Part shown: piece by piece, positions 7,996 to 21,800 of the stretch
How positions within the stretch are numbered: position 1 is the first letter of the stretch
Layout: each line of letters begins with the position of its first letter
From: a virus
Direction: 5' to 3' (one strand)
Virus record (IMG/VR): IMGVR_UViG_3300006752_000025
Location: 1 to 64,000 of that record
DNA: 64,000 nt
The notes under the pieces: generated by a model
What the model saw: only the letters and a program-made list of their open reading frames with translations
Databases searched by the model: none
Told to the model about the DNA's origin: nothing
Program-made: the position numbers and the translations under genes

Positions 7996-8364
7996 ATGGT
8001 AAACTTTATTGGATTCAGCACTGTGGATAACTATGCACCTTATACACTAACAGGTAGCGAATTAGTTAAACGTGACTTGATGAACGAACTTTACACTCGC
8101 AGAGGCGAAAGAGTTATGAATCCAAAGTTTGGTTCTATTATATGGGATTTACTCATGGAACCTAGCACACCCAAATTACAAAAAGAGGTAGAAGAAGATA
8201 TAGAAAAAATCTTTAAGAGAGATCCTAGAGCAGAAATGAAATCTCTTAACGTGGTGGTACTCGATCATGTGATTCGTGCAGAAGTTGAATTTAAGTTTGT
8301 ACCTCTTAATACCACCGATACACTCTACGTTGAGTACATAAGAAATATTTCGGAAGGATTGTAA
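7996..8364 (+). CDS. gp25: Baseplate wedge subunit gp25
   Basis: A 122-aa member of the gp25-like family, which forms the inner wedge core with gp6 and gp53 and starts the sheath (the homologous protein in contractile injection systems is TssE). The signature is RRGERVMNPKFGSIIWDLL followed by MEPS, and later KRDPRAEM. The N-terminus MVNFIGFSTV matches the family start, so ATG 7996 is well supported even though no leader or ribosome binding site exists upstream. The length fits (T4 gp25 is 132 aa). The stop overlaps the gp6 start (TAATG). Confidence 0.92.
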   Translation: MVNFIGFSTVDNYAPYTLTGSELVKRDLMNELYTRRGERVMNPKFGSIIWDLLMEPSTPKLQKEVEEDIEKIFKRDPRAEMKSLNVVVLDHVIRAEVEFKFVPLNTTDTLYVEYIRNISEGL

Positions 8365-11300
8365 TGGCAATTAATAGACAAAATAATTTATTTGCGGCAG
8401 AAGATTGGAAAGTTGCATATAAAGCATATACTAAAATAAATTTTCAAGCATACGATTTTGATACAATCAGAACTTCTCTAGTAGATTACATCAGAAAAAA
8501 CTATCCTGAAAATTTTAATGATTATATTGATAGCTCAGAATTTATTGCTATCATTGACTTGTTAGCATACCTGTCACAATCACTTGCGTTTAGAATGGAT
8601 CTTAACAGCAGAGAGAACTTTTTAGAAACTGCTGAAAGTAGAGATAGTGTATTCAAACTAGCTCGTATGTTGGGTTACAATCCAAAAAGAAACATTCCTG
8701 CTAGTGGCTTAATGAAAGTCACCAGTATAAGAACCAATGAACCTATCTCAGATAGTTTAGGCACTAGTTTGTCTGGTAAGACAATTTATTGGGACGATTC
8801 CAATAACAGTCAAAGTTACGAGCAATTTATTACAATACTAAACAGTGCAATGAGCAAAACAAACAGATTCTCAGCACCTGTTAAAGAAGGTATCATTAAT
8901 GATATTCCTGCAGAGCTGTATCAATTGAATACGCCAATGAATGCACCTATTACATATAATGTTCCTATTTCTGTTAATGGTGTTAAAAGAAATTTCAACA
9001 TTGTGAATCCAGATTTGAAAGACAACGATTCATTTTTTGAGAGACATCCAGATCCTATTAATCCCTTCCATATGATTTATAGAAATGACAGCAAAGGATT
9101 AAGCAGTAAAGATACTGGTTTCTTTGTTATGCTTAAACAAGGCGAATTGCAATCACAGGATTTTAATTTCACAACGCCAGTAGAAAATAGACAAGAAACT
9201 ATTAGCAAAACTGACATCAACGAGGACGATGTTTACCTCCAAGAAATCAATGCTAACGGTACAGTTAAAAACAAGTGGACTAGCATTCCAAACACTATTG
9301 GACAAACATTAAACTACACTAGTTCATCTTTGGATACACGTAATTTGTATGCAATTGAAAACAAAGGTAATCAAGGAATCACTTTGAGATTCAGTGATGG
9401 AAACTTTGCAAACATACCAAACGGTATTTTTAGACTTTGGCACAGAGTTAGTTCTCCTACTAGATTTGTAATCAAGCCAAATGATGCAAAAAATAAATCA
9501 GTTACAGTACCTTACAAAAACGAAGATGGCAAAGATTTTGGATTAACAATAACATTCGATCTCATGGAGCCAATTAGAAATAGTTCTCCAAGTGAAAGTT
9601 TAAGTGCTATCAAAGAAAGAGCACCACAAGTATTCTATACACAAAATAGAATGGTAAGTGCTCAAGACTATAATGTTTTCCCACAGAGTCAAAGCACTAA
9701 CATCACTAAGATGAAAGCAATTAATAGAACTCACAGTGGACATAGCAGATATATAGACATCAACGATCCCACAGGAACATATAAGAGCGTTGAAACATTT
9801 GCCAACGATGCATTTTTGTACATAGATGATGCAAGTGAAAGTGAGCAGGTATTTGTAAATGATACTTCTACTCCTGTAGAAATAACTGCAAGTATCTTAA
9901 CTAACAAATTAAAAACTTTATCGTTGAACAACTTTGTGTACTATTCGATGAGAAATCTTTACACTGATCCTACAGCAAATGGTAGTGTAAACACATTTAA
10001 GTATACAGTTGCAGATAACGTGTTGTGGAATACACAACCATCTAAAACAAAAGGCACCTCAGGATATTTAACTGAGCAATTTACTACAGGTACAACAGGT
10101 GTGCTCATAAACAATCCTGCTATAGGTACAGATATCTATAATACATATGGTAATAAATTATTACCGCTAAAAGAAAATTGCTTTTTGAAATTTGTTAATC
10201 CTAGCAACACATCAGAATTTATTTGGGCAAGAGCAACCAAGATTAATAACAATGGCGCACTGTCAAGTGCATTGTCAACAGGAGTTGGTCCTTGGACATT
10301 AAGTGATGACGTACCGACAGGATATAGACTAGTTGAAGTTATACCATCGTTGAGAAAACAATTCTCAACCACTGAAGCATCTTTAATTGTAAGCAAAATT
10401 AAAGCAGAAGAAAGTTTTGCATTAGGATACGATTTATTAAAAGACAGTTGGTATCTTATTGATTCATCTAACATTACTTCAGCAACAAAAACAAATACGT
10501 TTTCTATAGATACAGACTATAGAGGAAATGACAGTTGGTTATTGTTTATGGAATATTCCGCAATGGACAACAAAAATTACAAGTATAACTTGATCACCAG
10601 AGGGTTTGATTACGTTATACAAAGCAAAGGCGATCTTAAATTCTACAATACTAAAAGTATTAAAGTGTTAGACTCTAATAATAGAAGTAAACGTGACAGT
10701 GTAATTTTCACTACAGTAAATACCAGACCAGGAGAAACAGAATCGTTTGCATGGACTGGGTCAGCATGGAACAATGAAACCATTGGTGTTTCTACTGTAC
10801 CACGTGGTAGAGTTGTTGACATACCGTTGAGAACCAGAGACACAACTTGGGAAGATGTAGAAGTGTCTTGGGTAAGTAACTTTGGTATACTTAGAACTGA
10901 CGTAGGTGCAACTGCACAAAGTTATAGAGACAGAAATCTATTTGTAAATGATGCAGTAGTAGCACTGAATACATATAGCAGTTCAGGTGGTGTTTCATCT
11001 GAAACAAATGTTGTTGTACAACCTAACACAGGCAAAATCAGTTCAATGCCTAGTTACATAGATATTAATTTTAATGCAACTACATTTGGTTCTGATATAG
11101 TTGACGACAGTGGTGCTGTAGCATTTGTTATGTACAAACAGTTACAAGTGAACGGGTCGCTGTCAACTGAACAATTTATACAAGCAAATTTAGGAGACAC
11201 ATCTCCACAGGCAACAGACAAAAATGGTATTGCTATACCAGACAATTTTGGTAGAATACTATTTACAAAATGGGACTCAGTTACCAGAACAGGAACACTA

Positions 11301-12845
11301 AGATATACTGATTTACAAAATTCAGACTATCTATATTTGTCAGACACTAGTGGCAATATTAGTACTGATAAATTAAATGTCTACTATGAAAATAACAGAG
11401 ATAAGTTAAGCAGACCAATTGTGTGGGACGTTGTAGACGTGTTCAAAGAAGCAGACGGTTATATAGATGCTCGTAAAATTAAAGTTGCACCAGTAGACAC
11501 TGACGGCGACTTAGTACCAGATTATCCATTGCAGTTTGCAGAATTTGCAGACAAAACAGATTTAGTTTTCTTTGAATACTACACTGACTTTGATGGCTAT
11601 AGATATAATAGACCATTCGAAGGAAAAATTGCTGATCTAAGAAATGAAACAGTGCTTGATATTTCAAACACAAGAAACATTTTATCGCCAGGTAGTTTCA
11701 ATAGACAATATATATTAAATGAATTAGATTGGATTGTTGTTAAAACAAAAGCATTAGCAGAGCAATTTGAAAACAAATCTAATGCATCTGGGTTAGTTAT
11801 ATATGTTACAGAAGAAGATAAAACATATCAACTTACACCAATTGGTACTTCTATTACAGAAACAAAATTAATAGAAGCCGCAGATTATTTTACTAGATTA
11901 GGCAGAGGACAAACTCAAAATACATTATCCAGCATAAAAGAAAATGCAATTATTAAATGGAATCATGTTGCACCAAACGATGTGAGAATTGATCCTAGCA
12001 TAAGCAATGTAATTGAAATGGTAATGTTGACCACAACTTATTACGAAGAAGTTCTCAAATGGCAAAACAGACAAGACTCTGAATTTCCATTAGAGCCTAC
12101 AAGCAATCAATTGAACATTGAGTTTGAAAAGTTAAATGATTATAAAAATGCTACAGACAGTCTTGTATTTAGAAGTGCTAAGTTTAAGTTGTTGTTTGGT
12201 AACAAAGCAAACAATAAACTGAAAGCAAAATTCAGAGTTATTAAATTGTCTGATCAATTTAGTGACAATGAATTAAAGACTAGAATTATTAGTGTTATAA
12301 ATCAATACTTCAATGTTAAAAATTGGGACTTCGGAGAAACATTTTACTTTACAGAACTAAGCACATATATTCACCAGCAGTTGGGAAGTGCAATTGGTAG
12401 TATTGTAATTTTGCCAAAGAACAGCACAGGTAAGTTTGGAGAAATGTTCCAAGTCAAGTCAGAGCCTAATGAATTATTCTTAAGTACTGCTACAGTAAAT
12501 GATATCGAAATCATCAGCAGATTAGACAGTAAAACGTTAAGTAATACGGACTTAGAAGAAGAGATTGCTATAGGCAGTAGGTATGCAAATGCAACCAAAG
12601 AAGCAGGCCCTTACGCCATTGAAGGATATTATCCATTGTACTCATCAAAAGAGATTGCAGAACTAGCAGGTAATGGTACAACGCATACCCACAATTTCTT
12701 TGGACAGACATTCTATATGCCTAACGGTGTAACATACTATCATGGAAATTACCAAATAACAGATTCTGCTACCACCACCACAGATACTTCTACTGGAACT
12801 GGGTCAAGTGGTTCAAGTAATTCAAGTGGAGGCAGTGGTTACTAA
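8364..12845 (+). CDS. gp6: Baseplate wedge subunit gp6 (extended)
   Basis: Residues about 30-115 carry the gp6 N-terminal signature: FDTIRTSLVDYIRKNYPENF, SSEFIAIIDLLAYLSQSLAF, RDSVFKLARMLGYNPKRN. Gp6 dimers form the wedge ring that holds the baseplate together (baseplate J-like family). At 1493 aa it is more than twice T4 gp6 (660 aa). The extra length is in the middle and C-terminus and has beta-rich segments with no recognised domain. Near residues 1270-1400 a gp6-like core returns (TSNQLNIEFEKLNDYKNATD, KAKFRVIKLSDQFSDNELKT). The C-terminus ends HTHNFFGQTFYMPNG, YYHGNYQI and a low-complexity Ser/Thr/Gly tail. TAATG overlaps on both sides couple it to gp25 and the 5027-aa gene. Confidence 0.88.
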   Translation: MAINRQNNLFAAEDWKVAYKAYTKINFQAYDFDTIRTSLVDYIRKNYPENFNDYIDSSEFIAIIDLLAYLSQSLAFRMDLNSRENFLETAESRDSVFKLARMLGYNPKRNIPASGLMKVTSIRTNEPISDSLGTSLSGKTIYWDDSNNSQSYEQFITILNSAMSKTNRFSAPVKEGIINDIPAELYQLNTPMNAPITYNVPISVNGVKRNFNIVNPDLKDNDSFFERHPDPINPFHMIYRNDSKGLSSKDTGFFVMLKQGELQSQDFNFTTPVENRQETISKTDINEDDVYLQEINANGTVKNKWTSIPNTIGQTLNYTSSSLDTRNLYAIENKGNQGITLRFSDGNFANIPNGIFRLWHRVSSPTRFVIKPNDAKNKSVTVPYKNEDGKDFGLTITFDLMEPIRNSSPSESLSAIKERAPQVFYTQNRMVSAQDYNVFPQSQSTNITKMKAINRTHSGHSRYIDINDPTGTYKSVETFANDAFLYIDDASESEQVFVNDTSTPVEITASILTNKLKTLSLNNFVYYSMRNLYTDPTANGSVNTFKYTVADNVLWNTQPSKTKGTSGYLTEQFTTGTTGVLINNPAIGTDIYNTYGNKLLPLKENCFLKFVNPSNTSEFIWARATKINNNGALSSALSTGVGPWTLSDDVPTGYRLVEVIPSLRKQFSTTEASLIVSKIKAEESFALGYDLLKDSWYLIDSSNITSATKTNTFSIDTDYRGNDSWLLFMEYSAMDNKNYKYNLITRGFDYVIQSKGDLKFYNTKSIKVLDSNNRSKRDSVIFTTVNTRPGETESFAWTGSAWNNETIGVSTVPRGRVVDIPLRTRDTTWEDVEVSWVSNFGILRTDVGATAQSYRDRNLFVNDAVVALNTYSSSGGVSSETNVVVQPNTGKISSMPSYIDINFNATTFGSDIVDDSGAVAFVMYKQLQVNGSLSTEQFIQANLGDTSPQATDKNGIAIPDNFGRILFTKWDSVTRTGTLRYTDLQNSDYLYLSDTSGNISTDKLNVYYENNRDKLSRPIVWDVVDVFKEADGYIDARKIKVAPVDTDGDLVPDYPLQFAEFADKTDLVFFEYYTDFDGYRYNRPFEGKIADLRNETVLDISNTRNILSPGSFNRQYILNELDWIVVKTKALAEQFENKSNASGLVIYVTEEDKTYQLTPIGTSITETKLIEAADYFTRLGRGQTQNTLSSIKENAIIKWNHVAPNDVRIDPSISNVIEMVMLTTTYYEEVLKWQNRQDSEFPLEPTSNQLNIEFEKLNDYKNATDSLVFRSAKFKLLFGNKANNKLKAKFRVIKLSDQFSDNELKTRIISVINQYFNVKNWDFGETFYFTELSTYIHQQLGSAIGSIVILPKNSTGKFGEMFQVKSEPNELFLSTATVNDIEIISRLDSKTLSNTDLEEEIAIGSRYANATKEAGPYAIEGYYPLYSSKEIAELAGNGTTHTHNFFGQTFYMPNGVTYYHGNYQITDSATTTTDTSTGTGSSGSSNSSGGSGY

Positions 12846-15800
12846 TGTCTGATAAGATTTATAAGAAGTTACCAGTAGTTCATCAAACTAATGCTATCAA
12901 AAATTTCTTTGATAACACAGTTGAGCAATTATTCAGTAAGGCTAACGTAGAATTAGTCAAAGGCTTTATAGGTAACCAACGTGGTGTTGACCACGATGTT
13001 GAAGGTGCATACATTGTACAACCTACAGCATCAAAACGTTTCTATAGTTTGTCTCCAACAATCAATACTAAAACTGTTGATACTAATAAACCTGAAAATT
13101 TAATTTTTTATGACGAGTTTATTGATCTACTTAAAAGTTATGGTGTACAAACTAAAAATCACAACAAGTTATTTTCTGATAGATATAGCACATATTTGCC
13201 ACCAATAAATGCTGACAAATTTATTAACTATCAAGAATACTATTGGGTACCAGAAGGACCTTCAGTTATTACAGTAAGTGGTACAGCATCTAATTACATT
13301 GACATTAATTTAGATATACTGGGCAAAAAATCATATGCATTGCCAGATGGTATGCCTATGAGAAACGGCATGATAGTAACATTTGCAGGAGACTATGTAA
13401 TTCCTGCAAGCCAAACATCTAAAAACTTTATTGTTTCTGGTGTAGGAGATTCAATTACACTAACTGAGTTCACTGCTAACAATCCAGTATCATACAGACT
13501 AGATACTTCAGTTGCATGGGAAAAAGATTATATCCTGCAAGAAAGAGGCGCAAAAAATAAAAATGCATGGAGCAGAGTAAATCACTGGTATCATATTGAA
13601 AACTTCAGAGACGCAGGTGATGTTATACCTGAAAAAACAAAACGTGCAAACAGACCTATAATAGAATTTGATAAAGAATTAGAATTATATGAACACGGTA
13701 ATTCTTTGCTATACAGTGTAGAGATATCAGCCGCTGATTTTTCATACAGTGATATAAATGGAATAGATGCAGGACAGTTTATAGATAATGTTGGCATAGA
13801 AGGCGCATATATTATCTTCCCTAATGAAAGTTTAGAAGTGTCTAAATACATTTATTATGCATCAGTTAACTCAGGTGCAATAAGATTATCACGTGTAGCA
13901 AGTCCTAATAGCCCAACAGGCGTACCAGATGGTAAAGATAATTTTATTCCACTAGAGCCAACTAACGGTGACGTGGTTTTAGTAAAGTCTGGTTCAAAAT
14001 ACCTAGGTTCTGAATATTACTGGACCGGAAGAGGATGGGAACAGACACAGCATAAATCAAGAGTCAATCAAGAACCACTGTTTAATTTATATGATAACAA
14101 AGGACAGTATATTGGCGACAACGATGTATACCCTCAAAACAGTTTTACTGGTAATAAGATTTTTGGGTATGCAGTTGATTTATCATCACAAGAATCAAAT
14201 CTTAGTGTAAGCACAGTCAATGACAAAGAACTAGGTTTCCCTCTTGTATACAAGCAGTTCAAATCAAGTTCAGAAATTTTATTTCAAAATTTTCAAAAAA
14301 CAAGTAATTACAATTACATTCCTTTTGGTGGAACATCAAGTAAATCTATAAACGGTTATAAATTTTATAAACTTGATAAGCAGGTAGTAGAGTATCATGC
14401 ATACTGGAAACATGTACAACAACCACATGTGCAAAAAATTATTGCAACATACAATTTAGCACAGCCTGTTGTTGATAGACAAATTAAAGATTTTTATATT
14501 GGAGCCGTACCTAAAACAAATCCTAAATTTAATAGTGGATACGAAATTGAAATCACGCTCAACGGCAATCCATTAACTGGGTTTCAATATTTTCCTAGTA
14601 ACAAAGGTTTCATAAGACTTGACAATGTAACATACAAAGCAAATGATATTTTAGAGATCAGTGTAAACAGCGATGAAGGATTAATAGACGACCAGAACAT
14701 ACCAAAATATGATTTACCATTGAGTTGGAAAAATAATGTTCTAAAACAAGATATTATCAGTATTAGTGAACCAGAGTACATGGAGCACTTTAGTGATTAC
14801 ATCAGTAATCAAAAAGAATTTGATGGATTAAAATTTGGCTCTAATAACTCGGACAGTATTGTTAAAGAAGATATGTTTGCAAATAGGATTACTAATGCAG
14901 ACCAAAATACTATTCTTGGTGCATTCCTACTAGATGATCAGCCACATAATCTTATTGATGCAATGAGATTTAATAGGTCCGAGTATACTAAATTTAAGAA
15001 CAGAATCAAGAATGAAATAAACAAGTATTATGATACCAAAGATACAGATGGTATTTCAACAGGCGATCTCTTAGAACAAATTATTAGAATTGCACAAACA
15101 TATAAAGTTGGTAGAGATGTTTTCAATAGAACATATATTTTACCATATGGTGATAATTACCGAGAAGAAGAATTCGTAGTAGGTATACCAACTTCAACAG
15201 CAGATAGAACATTTACAAGTTTATACGATGCTGATTTAGACAAACTTGAAAATAGTTTATTAGTGTACCACAATCAAAAATTACTAACAGTTGAACATGA
15301 TTATGTGATAAGTTCATTTAGTCCTATCACAATTACCATACTTGATAATGTACCTTTAAGTTCAGCAGACATCATTTTATTCAAGTTGTATGACGCAGAA
15401 AGAGACAGTGCCCAATGTCCTCCAACACCTAGCACAATGGGTTTATATCCATTGTTCCAGCCAGAGATAACAACAGACAATAGTTTCTCTACACCGCTTG
15501 ATATTATTATTGGACATGACGGAAGTAAAACTCCTACCAAGGGAGATCTGCGTGACGACTTATTATTAGAATTTGAAAAGAGGATTTATAACAGTGCAAA
15601 GGCAGAATTTAGAACAAATAACAGTATGCCAGAGCACAGTGTATTCAGTTCACAGAATGGTGCATTTAGAAAAGAAACTTTAGAATATAAAGAGTTTAAT
15701 GACCTAATGGTCAGTTCATATGCTACCTGGTTACTTAGAAATAATCTCAACGGCACAGCAAATGAATTTTATTCTGAGAATGATAAATTTACTTGGAACT

Positions 15801-18800
15801 ATGGAAATGGTTCTCAACTTCCTGGACACTGGAAAGGCTTTTACTTATATTATTACGACACCATAAAGCCTCATACACATCCATGGGAAATGCTAGGCTT
15901 TACAGAAAAGCCACTTTGGTGGGACACTGAGTATGCTTTATATGCACCCACTGATGTTAATAAAGTAAGTCCAATAATTGATTATACACCTACAAATACA
16001 AAACTGTGGGACGACTTAGAGAATGGTATAATTAGAAAAGGACCTAGAGCAAACCTTTACAACAACTTGTATAAAAATAATAATCCTTTTAGAAGAATAG
16101 GATTACATGAAGTACTACCAGTTAATTCTAGTGGAGAATTAATTGCACCAGCAGATATTGTATCTACTGAAACAACATCATTGGCCCAAACATGGAATAA
16201 TGAATTTGTTAATGTAATAACAGATATACAAGCAACATCATTTAATAGAATTGATGGACTGTCGGTGTCTGTAGATAATAGCAATTTGTATGTTAAAAGT
16301 AATACAATACCTAATCACAGTATTGATGGCTTACACTATGAGCATTCAGGACATGCTACACTTGACGGTGATACAGTAGAGTTCAACGAAGTAACATACA
16401 ATATTCCAAAACGAGATCTTCAACAGATTTCAGCAATAGGAAATACAGACAAGCAAGGCTCCGGACCTGTTGCTGTTGCTATTAACGGTATTCCTGTTTA
16501 CAATATACATTCTAAAGAATCTTGGAACAACGAAGATGAGTGGCACTACTCAACTGTTACAAAAGAACACAATGACGACGAAACAGAACATGCGAGTGCT
16601 GATGATGGTATATTACATTATCATGTGTTCAGTCCACGTGTAGTAGGATTAAGCGAGTGGAGTACCACAGAGCACTCACCAATAGTAGGTTGGGCACTCG
16701 ACGGCTTACCAATTTATGGACCATATGGATATGCAGATCCTGATGACTCCACAAGTGCTATAACAAGAATTCAATCACCATGGAATGTAAGATCTGGTTC
16801 AAGACTAACAGGACCAGGCGGAGCATACACTGGCCAATTTGTAGAGGATTGGGAACCAACTGGCAGTGGTGATACTTATACAAATAGTTACAATGTGAGA
16901 TATGCAAAAACACCAGATTCTCCAGATACTAAAATTAGATTTTATGTTGCCACAGTAGATGAAAACAACAAGCCTACTTTCCCATACCATGTTGGTGGCG
17001 GAAGTGGTGCAGGAACATCAGGTAACAATGTATACCAAAACAATTTTTATTCTAATGCACATGACACTGGATTAATAAAAGAAATCAACATTGTAAACAA
17101 AGGTGGACAATACACTAATGCTACAGTTGCTATAACAGGCGATGGTACTGGTGCAACTGCAACGGCAACTATTGTTGATGGTAGTATACAAGCAATTACT
17201 ATTACAAATCCAGGTTCTAATTATACAAAGGCACAGGCAACAATACAAGGTGACGGTTACAGAGCTATATTAACTGTTGTTCTCGACACTGCTGACAATA
17301 ATAGAAACAGCGGCTATTTTGATACTGATGCTCCAGAATATATTAGAAGCACAAAAGATATCAGTGTAACCACAAATGATGGTGTCGACAGCCGATGGGC
17401 ATTCGGTGATTGCAGTCCTACAGAATATGCATGGAGAAGTACTGAAGAATTTCCATTTGCAATGTCCGAAGCTCTATTGTTAGCAAGACCAGGTTTGTTT
17501 GCAACATTTTTTAGTAACCCTGTTGTACTACATAGACCTAGTTGTAATAATCAATATCTTCTAAATAAGGACACAGGAGAAACTTGGAAGTTTTATGATA
17601 CTGCAGAATTTTTAATACACGGCGAACTAGATCAAAATAAAAAATTCACCACAGCAATTGGTTATAGTCAGTTTATATACACTTGGTTACAATTCCAAAA
17701 CCTAAATATCAGTGATGACTTTGCAGTTAAGATGCGTACACTCAATACTAACTTAGCACAAAGAATGAGTGGCTTTGTTGACAAAGACACAATGGTTGCA
17801 AGAACAGACCAATATAGTAATGATGGAAATGCAACAAGTCTTATTATACCACAAGAAAACATAAATGTCAACCTGCATAGCAGTAACTATAAAACAAGAA
17901 GTTTCTACAGTGGTGTTGTAATTGAGAAAAGTGCAACCGGATACATAATTAGAGGCTTTGACAAGAACAGAGGTTACTTCAATGTTTTACCTATTGATCC
18001 AAAGAGTCCAAAATCTAGTATATCAGTAGGCGGAGAGCCAGCACCGCATGTACAGTGGGAACCTGGCAAAAGTTATGCCAAAGGAACTATTGTAGAAAAC
18101 AATAGAAATTATTATAGAGCAAAATTAAATGTAACATCAGGTTCTACATTTGAATTAAAGTATTGGAATAGTTTAAGTAAGTTACCACAACAAAACGGTG
18201 CAGAAGCGGCATTGTACAGTGTTCGTAAGACTATACCAACTAGAGTATATTATGATACAGAATATACTTTGGTACAAGAAGTATTTGATTTCCTAGTAGG
18301 ATTGGGTGCATACAATAATCAAGAAGGTTTTGACTTTGGCGAATTTGATGGTGCAATAAACGATGTTAACGATTGGATGTATGCAGGTAAGCAATTCTTA
18401 TTCTGGACTACAGGTAAATGGGAAATTGGTAACACTATTGAGTTATCACCACTAGCAAGACGTTTACGTTTTACTGCGCCACGTGGTTTTATTGCAAAGA
18501 TTAATAGAACAGACAGAGATCAGTTTGCACTAATGGATCAAGCAGGTGCTGTTATTGATCCTACAAAATGTCAAATCAACAGAGAAAATTCTGAGATAGA
18601 AATCATACCTCCTGTAGGACAACAAATTTATGGTTGCATGTTATTCACAAAAGAAATAGAACATGCTTTAGTATTTGATAATAACACAGTGTTTGCTGAT
18701 GTTATATTTGACGATGTACATGATCAAAGACACAAGAGGATAAAACTTAAAGCAAACAGAACAAGAAATTGGACTGGTAAATTCTTCTCAGAAGGATTTA

Positions 18801-21800
18801 TTATAGACGGTGACGAGTTGAGACCAAACTTAGATAATATGGCAGAAAGTTTAGGACGTTACCATGAACTAGGTTTTGTGCCTGTTGAAAAACAATTATA
18901 CGAACAAAGTAGAGCATTATTTGGGTACCAAGAAAAAAGTTATCTAACAGAATTAGATGTGCTTGACGAACAACAATTTGAATTCTATCAAGGTATGATT
19001 CAAAATAAAGGTACCAAAGAAAGTTTAACACGTTTAGCAAATAGTAACAGCATTGTTCAAGGCAACATTACTGTATTCGACGAATGGGCGTTACGTGTTG
19101 GCGATTTTGGTAATACCAAAAACAAACAAAATATTGAACTAAAACTTTACAAATCAGATTTCAAACAGAGTAGTCAATTAATAAAATTAGACTATCCACA
19201 AAGTACAACTAATTGTATCGAGCGTATTGATGTATTTGAAGCAAGATATCAATACGAAAAACTTCCTGTAATTGAAATATCAATGCCTAGTGATCCAAAA
19301 GGAAAACAAGCGACAGCCGTTGTTAGATTAGATAACAATAATAAACTGGAAAGAATTGTTGTAACAGACGGAGGCTCTGGTTATAATAATCCTGAGTCAT
19401 TAGCGGCTCGTGTGGTAGCATCAAATGTTTTAATTAACGAAGTTGAAACAGTTTTAGACAAAGCATTAGTAATTGGTAATACTTATATTACTGATACTAC
19501 ATCAATGAGACTTGAATTAACAGATCATGTTACTGACACTACAGTAGCACTAAATGTTACAAATTCAAATGGCAGTGCAAATGTAACAGGTGCAAACATT
19601 GCTACAGCAATTAATAGCAATGCTTTACTAAACGTTAATATTACAGCATCAAGTATTTCAAATTACACTGATACTGATGACGATGCAAATATTACTACAT
19701 TGATTGCTAAAGATTTAATAACATTATCTGGAAGTGATTTTACTGTAGTAGACGGTGCAAACATTGGAATCACAAATGCTAGATACCAACCACAACAAAA
19801 ATTCAGTCTAGTAGGCGCATTAGCAAATACTGATTCTAATTATGAGACTAATGCAAATGACATTGTTGTTGAGGTAGACGATGTAAATGTACCACGTGTA
19901 GACGAATTTAATGCATTAGATGTATATTGGACTTTTGATAAAGGTTCTAATTTTCAAATTACAACATCTGCTGATTACCCAAGTTTGGATATAAACACTA
20001 TTGCTGATGCAAATAACAATGCGTTTGCTTTGTTGAATAACAGTGTTACACTTGCCTTCCCAGGTAGTAATAATATAGCATCAAGTAATTTAATCAAAGG
20101 CAGTAATAGCCAATACAAATACGTTGAAGTATACATTAACAATGTACAAATTTTTAACTCGCCAAGTACATATACATCAGACGGCGAAGTTGTTTCTGAC
20201 GGTAATGTATTTACATTGACGACTAGCGGAATTACATTTAATGACATTTCGTTGTTACCAAACACTGTGTTAACACCAGACATAAATCCACCGATAGACA
20301 CTGATGCTAATGGTCAACAAAGAGATACATACTATACCTTAAAAGAAGGTAGCACTATTCAAATTACAGAAAGACCAACATTGCAATTTACTGATAAGTT
20401 TGTTGGCGACTTACCAGAATCTACTGTAAGAATAAAAGTCACTGCTAAAGAAGGTATTGCACCACGTGTTGGTATTAAACGAACATATGATGTTGTGCCA
20501 TCAACGTCAAAAGATATAGTAGTATTTGACATTGATGATTCAACAAGATTCTTGAAAAAACCTGAAGGTACTAAAATTAGTAAACTTTGGCCAACAACTG
20601 CAAATGTTGATCTGTTAGGCATGACTGACAGTAACTATCCTAAGATTAGTAATGCAGGTTATGTAAACTCTGCAAATGTTAATTTCTTAGCATTTGATGT
20701 ACAAAGTTTAAGTGATTTATACAGAGATGATTTTATTTTCAAACCCAAGCAAAATGATTACATTCATGTTGCAAAGTCTGAGAACGAAGATTGGAATGTA
20801 TATGAATTAATGCCTGCAGGTGATGATGTATTAAGTGAATCAGCAAGTACAAAAGTAAACTATTTAGAAAGATCAACATCTGGTAATGTAAGTCTGTTTA
20901 CAAACTACAGTTTGTTATCATACATAGACAGCAACCAAATTGGTGAGAATAATACAGGAAAGTATTTAGACTTTGTGTTATCTCTACAAAATGCAAATGT
21001 AAATGACAATATTGTACTATGGAATAACGAAAAAATAATCAGAGAAGCAACCAGCAAAGTAAAAGGTTTTGAAGCACCAAGGCAGATTGAAGCAAGGATA
21101 CAATCCATTGGACCATTGAATGCATTTAACATTGCATCCACTGAGCCGGCTATTAGCCAAGTTTATTCTGGTTTACGTGCTAGAGTTTTACCTACCAGTG
21201 ACGGTAACACATTGCAATTAACTGGCTCTGTTGGCACCATAGGAAATGGTGACGCTGTTCAGATTATAGATAATGTAGGAACAACTGTTCAAAGAGATAC
21301 AGTGGTTGCAACAGTTTCATCAGGTAACGTATCACTTAACCCAACAAGCATTGCTAATTTAACAATAACAAGTGCAGGTTCTGGATATAATGAACCTCCT
21401 ACAGTTACAGTATCACCTGACTTGGGTGCAAATATCACAGCAGGTATAGAAGGTAATGTTAGCACTGTAAACATTGTAACCGACAACAACTTCCAAACTG
21501 CAAACGTCACACTAGGTGGCGGTGGCGGTACTGGTGCAACTGTTAGAACTGAAATTTTTGATGCAGAACTTGTGGGCTTTACAGTCACAGACGGTGGTTC
21601 AGGTTATTTGTATGATTCCAGTGGTAATCCAACTCAGGCTGTTACTGTTACAGTAAGTGGAAGTGGCACAGCAGAAGTAAGAGATTTTGATGTTGATCCA
21701 TCCACAGGAGAGATACTTAATATCAACGTGACCAATGGTGGTAGCGGGTATGATAGTGGTAGCCTTCCTAGTGTAACAATTAGTGGTAGTGGTGGCTCAG

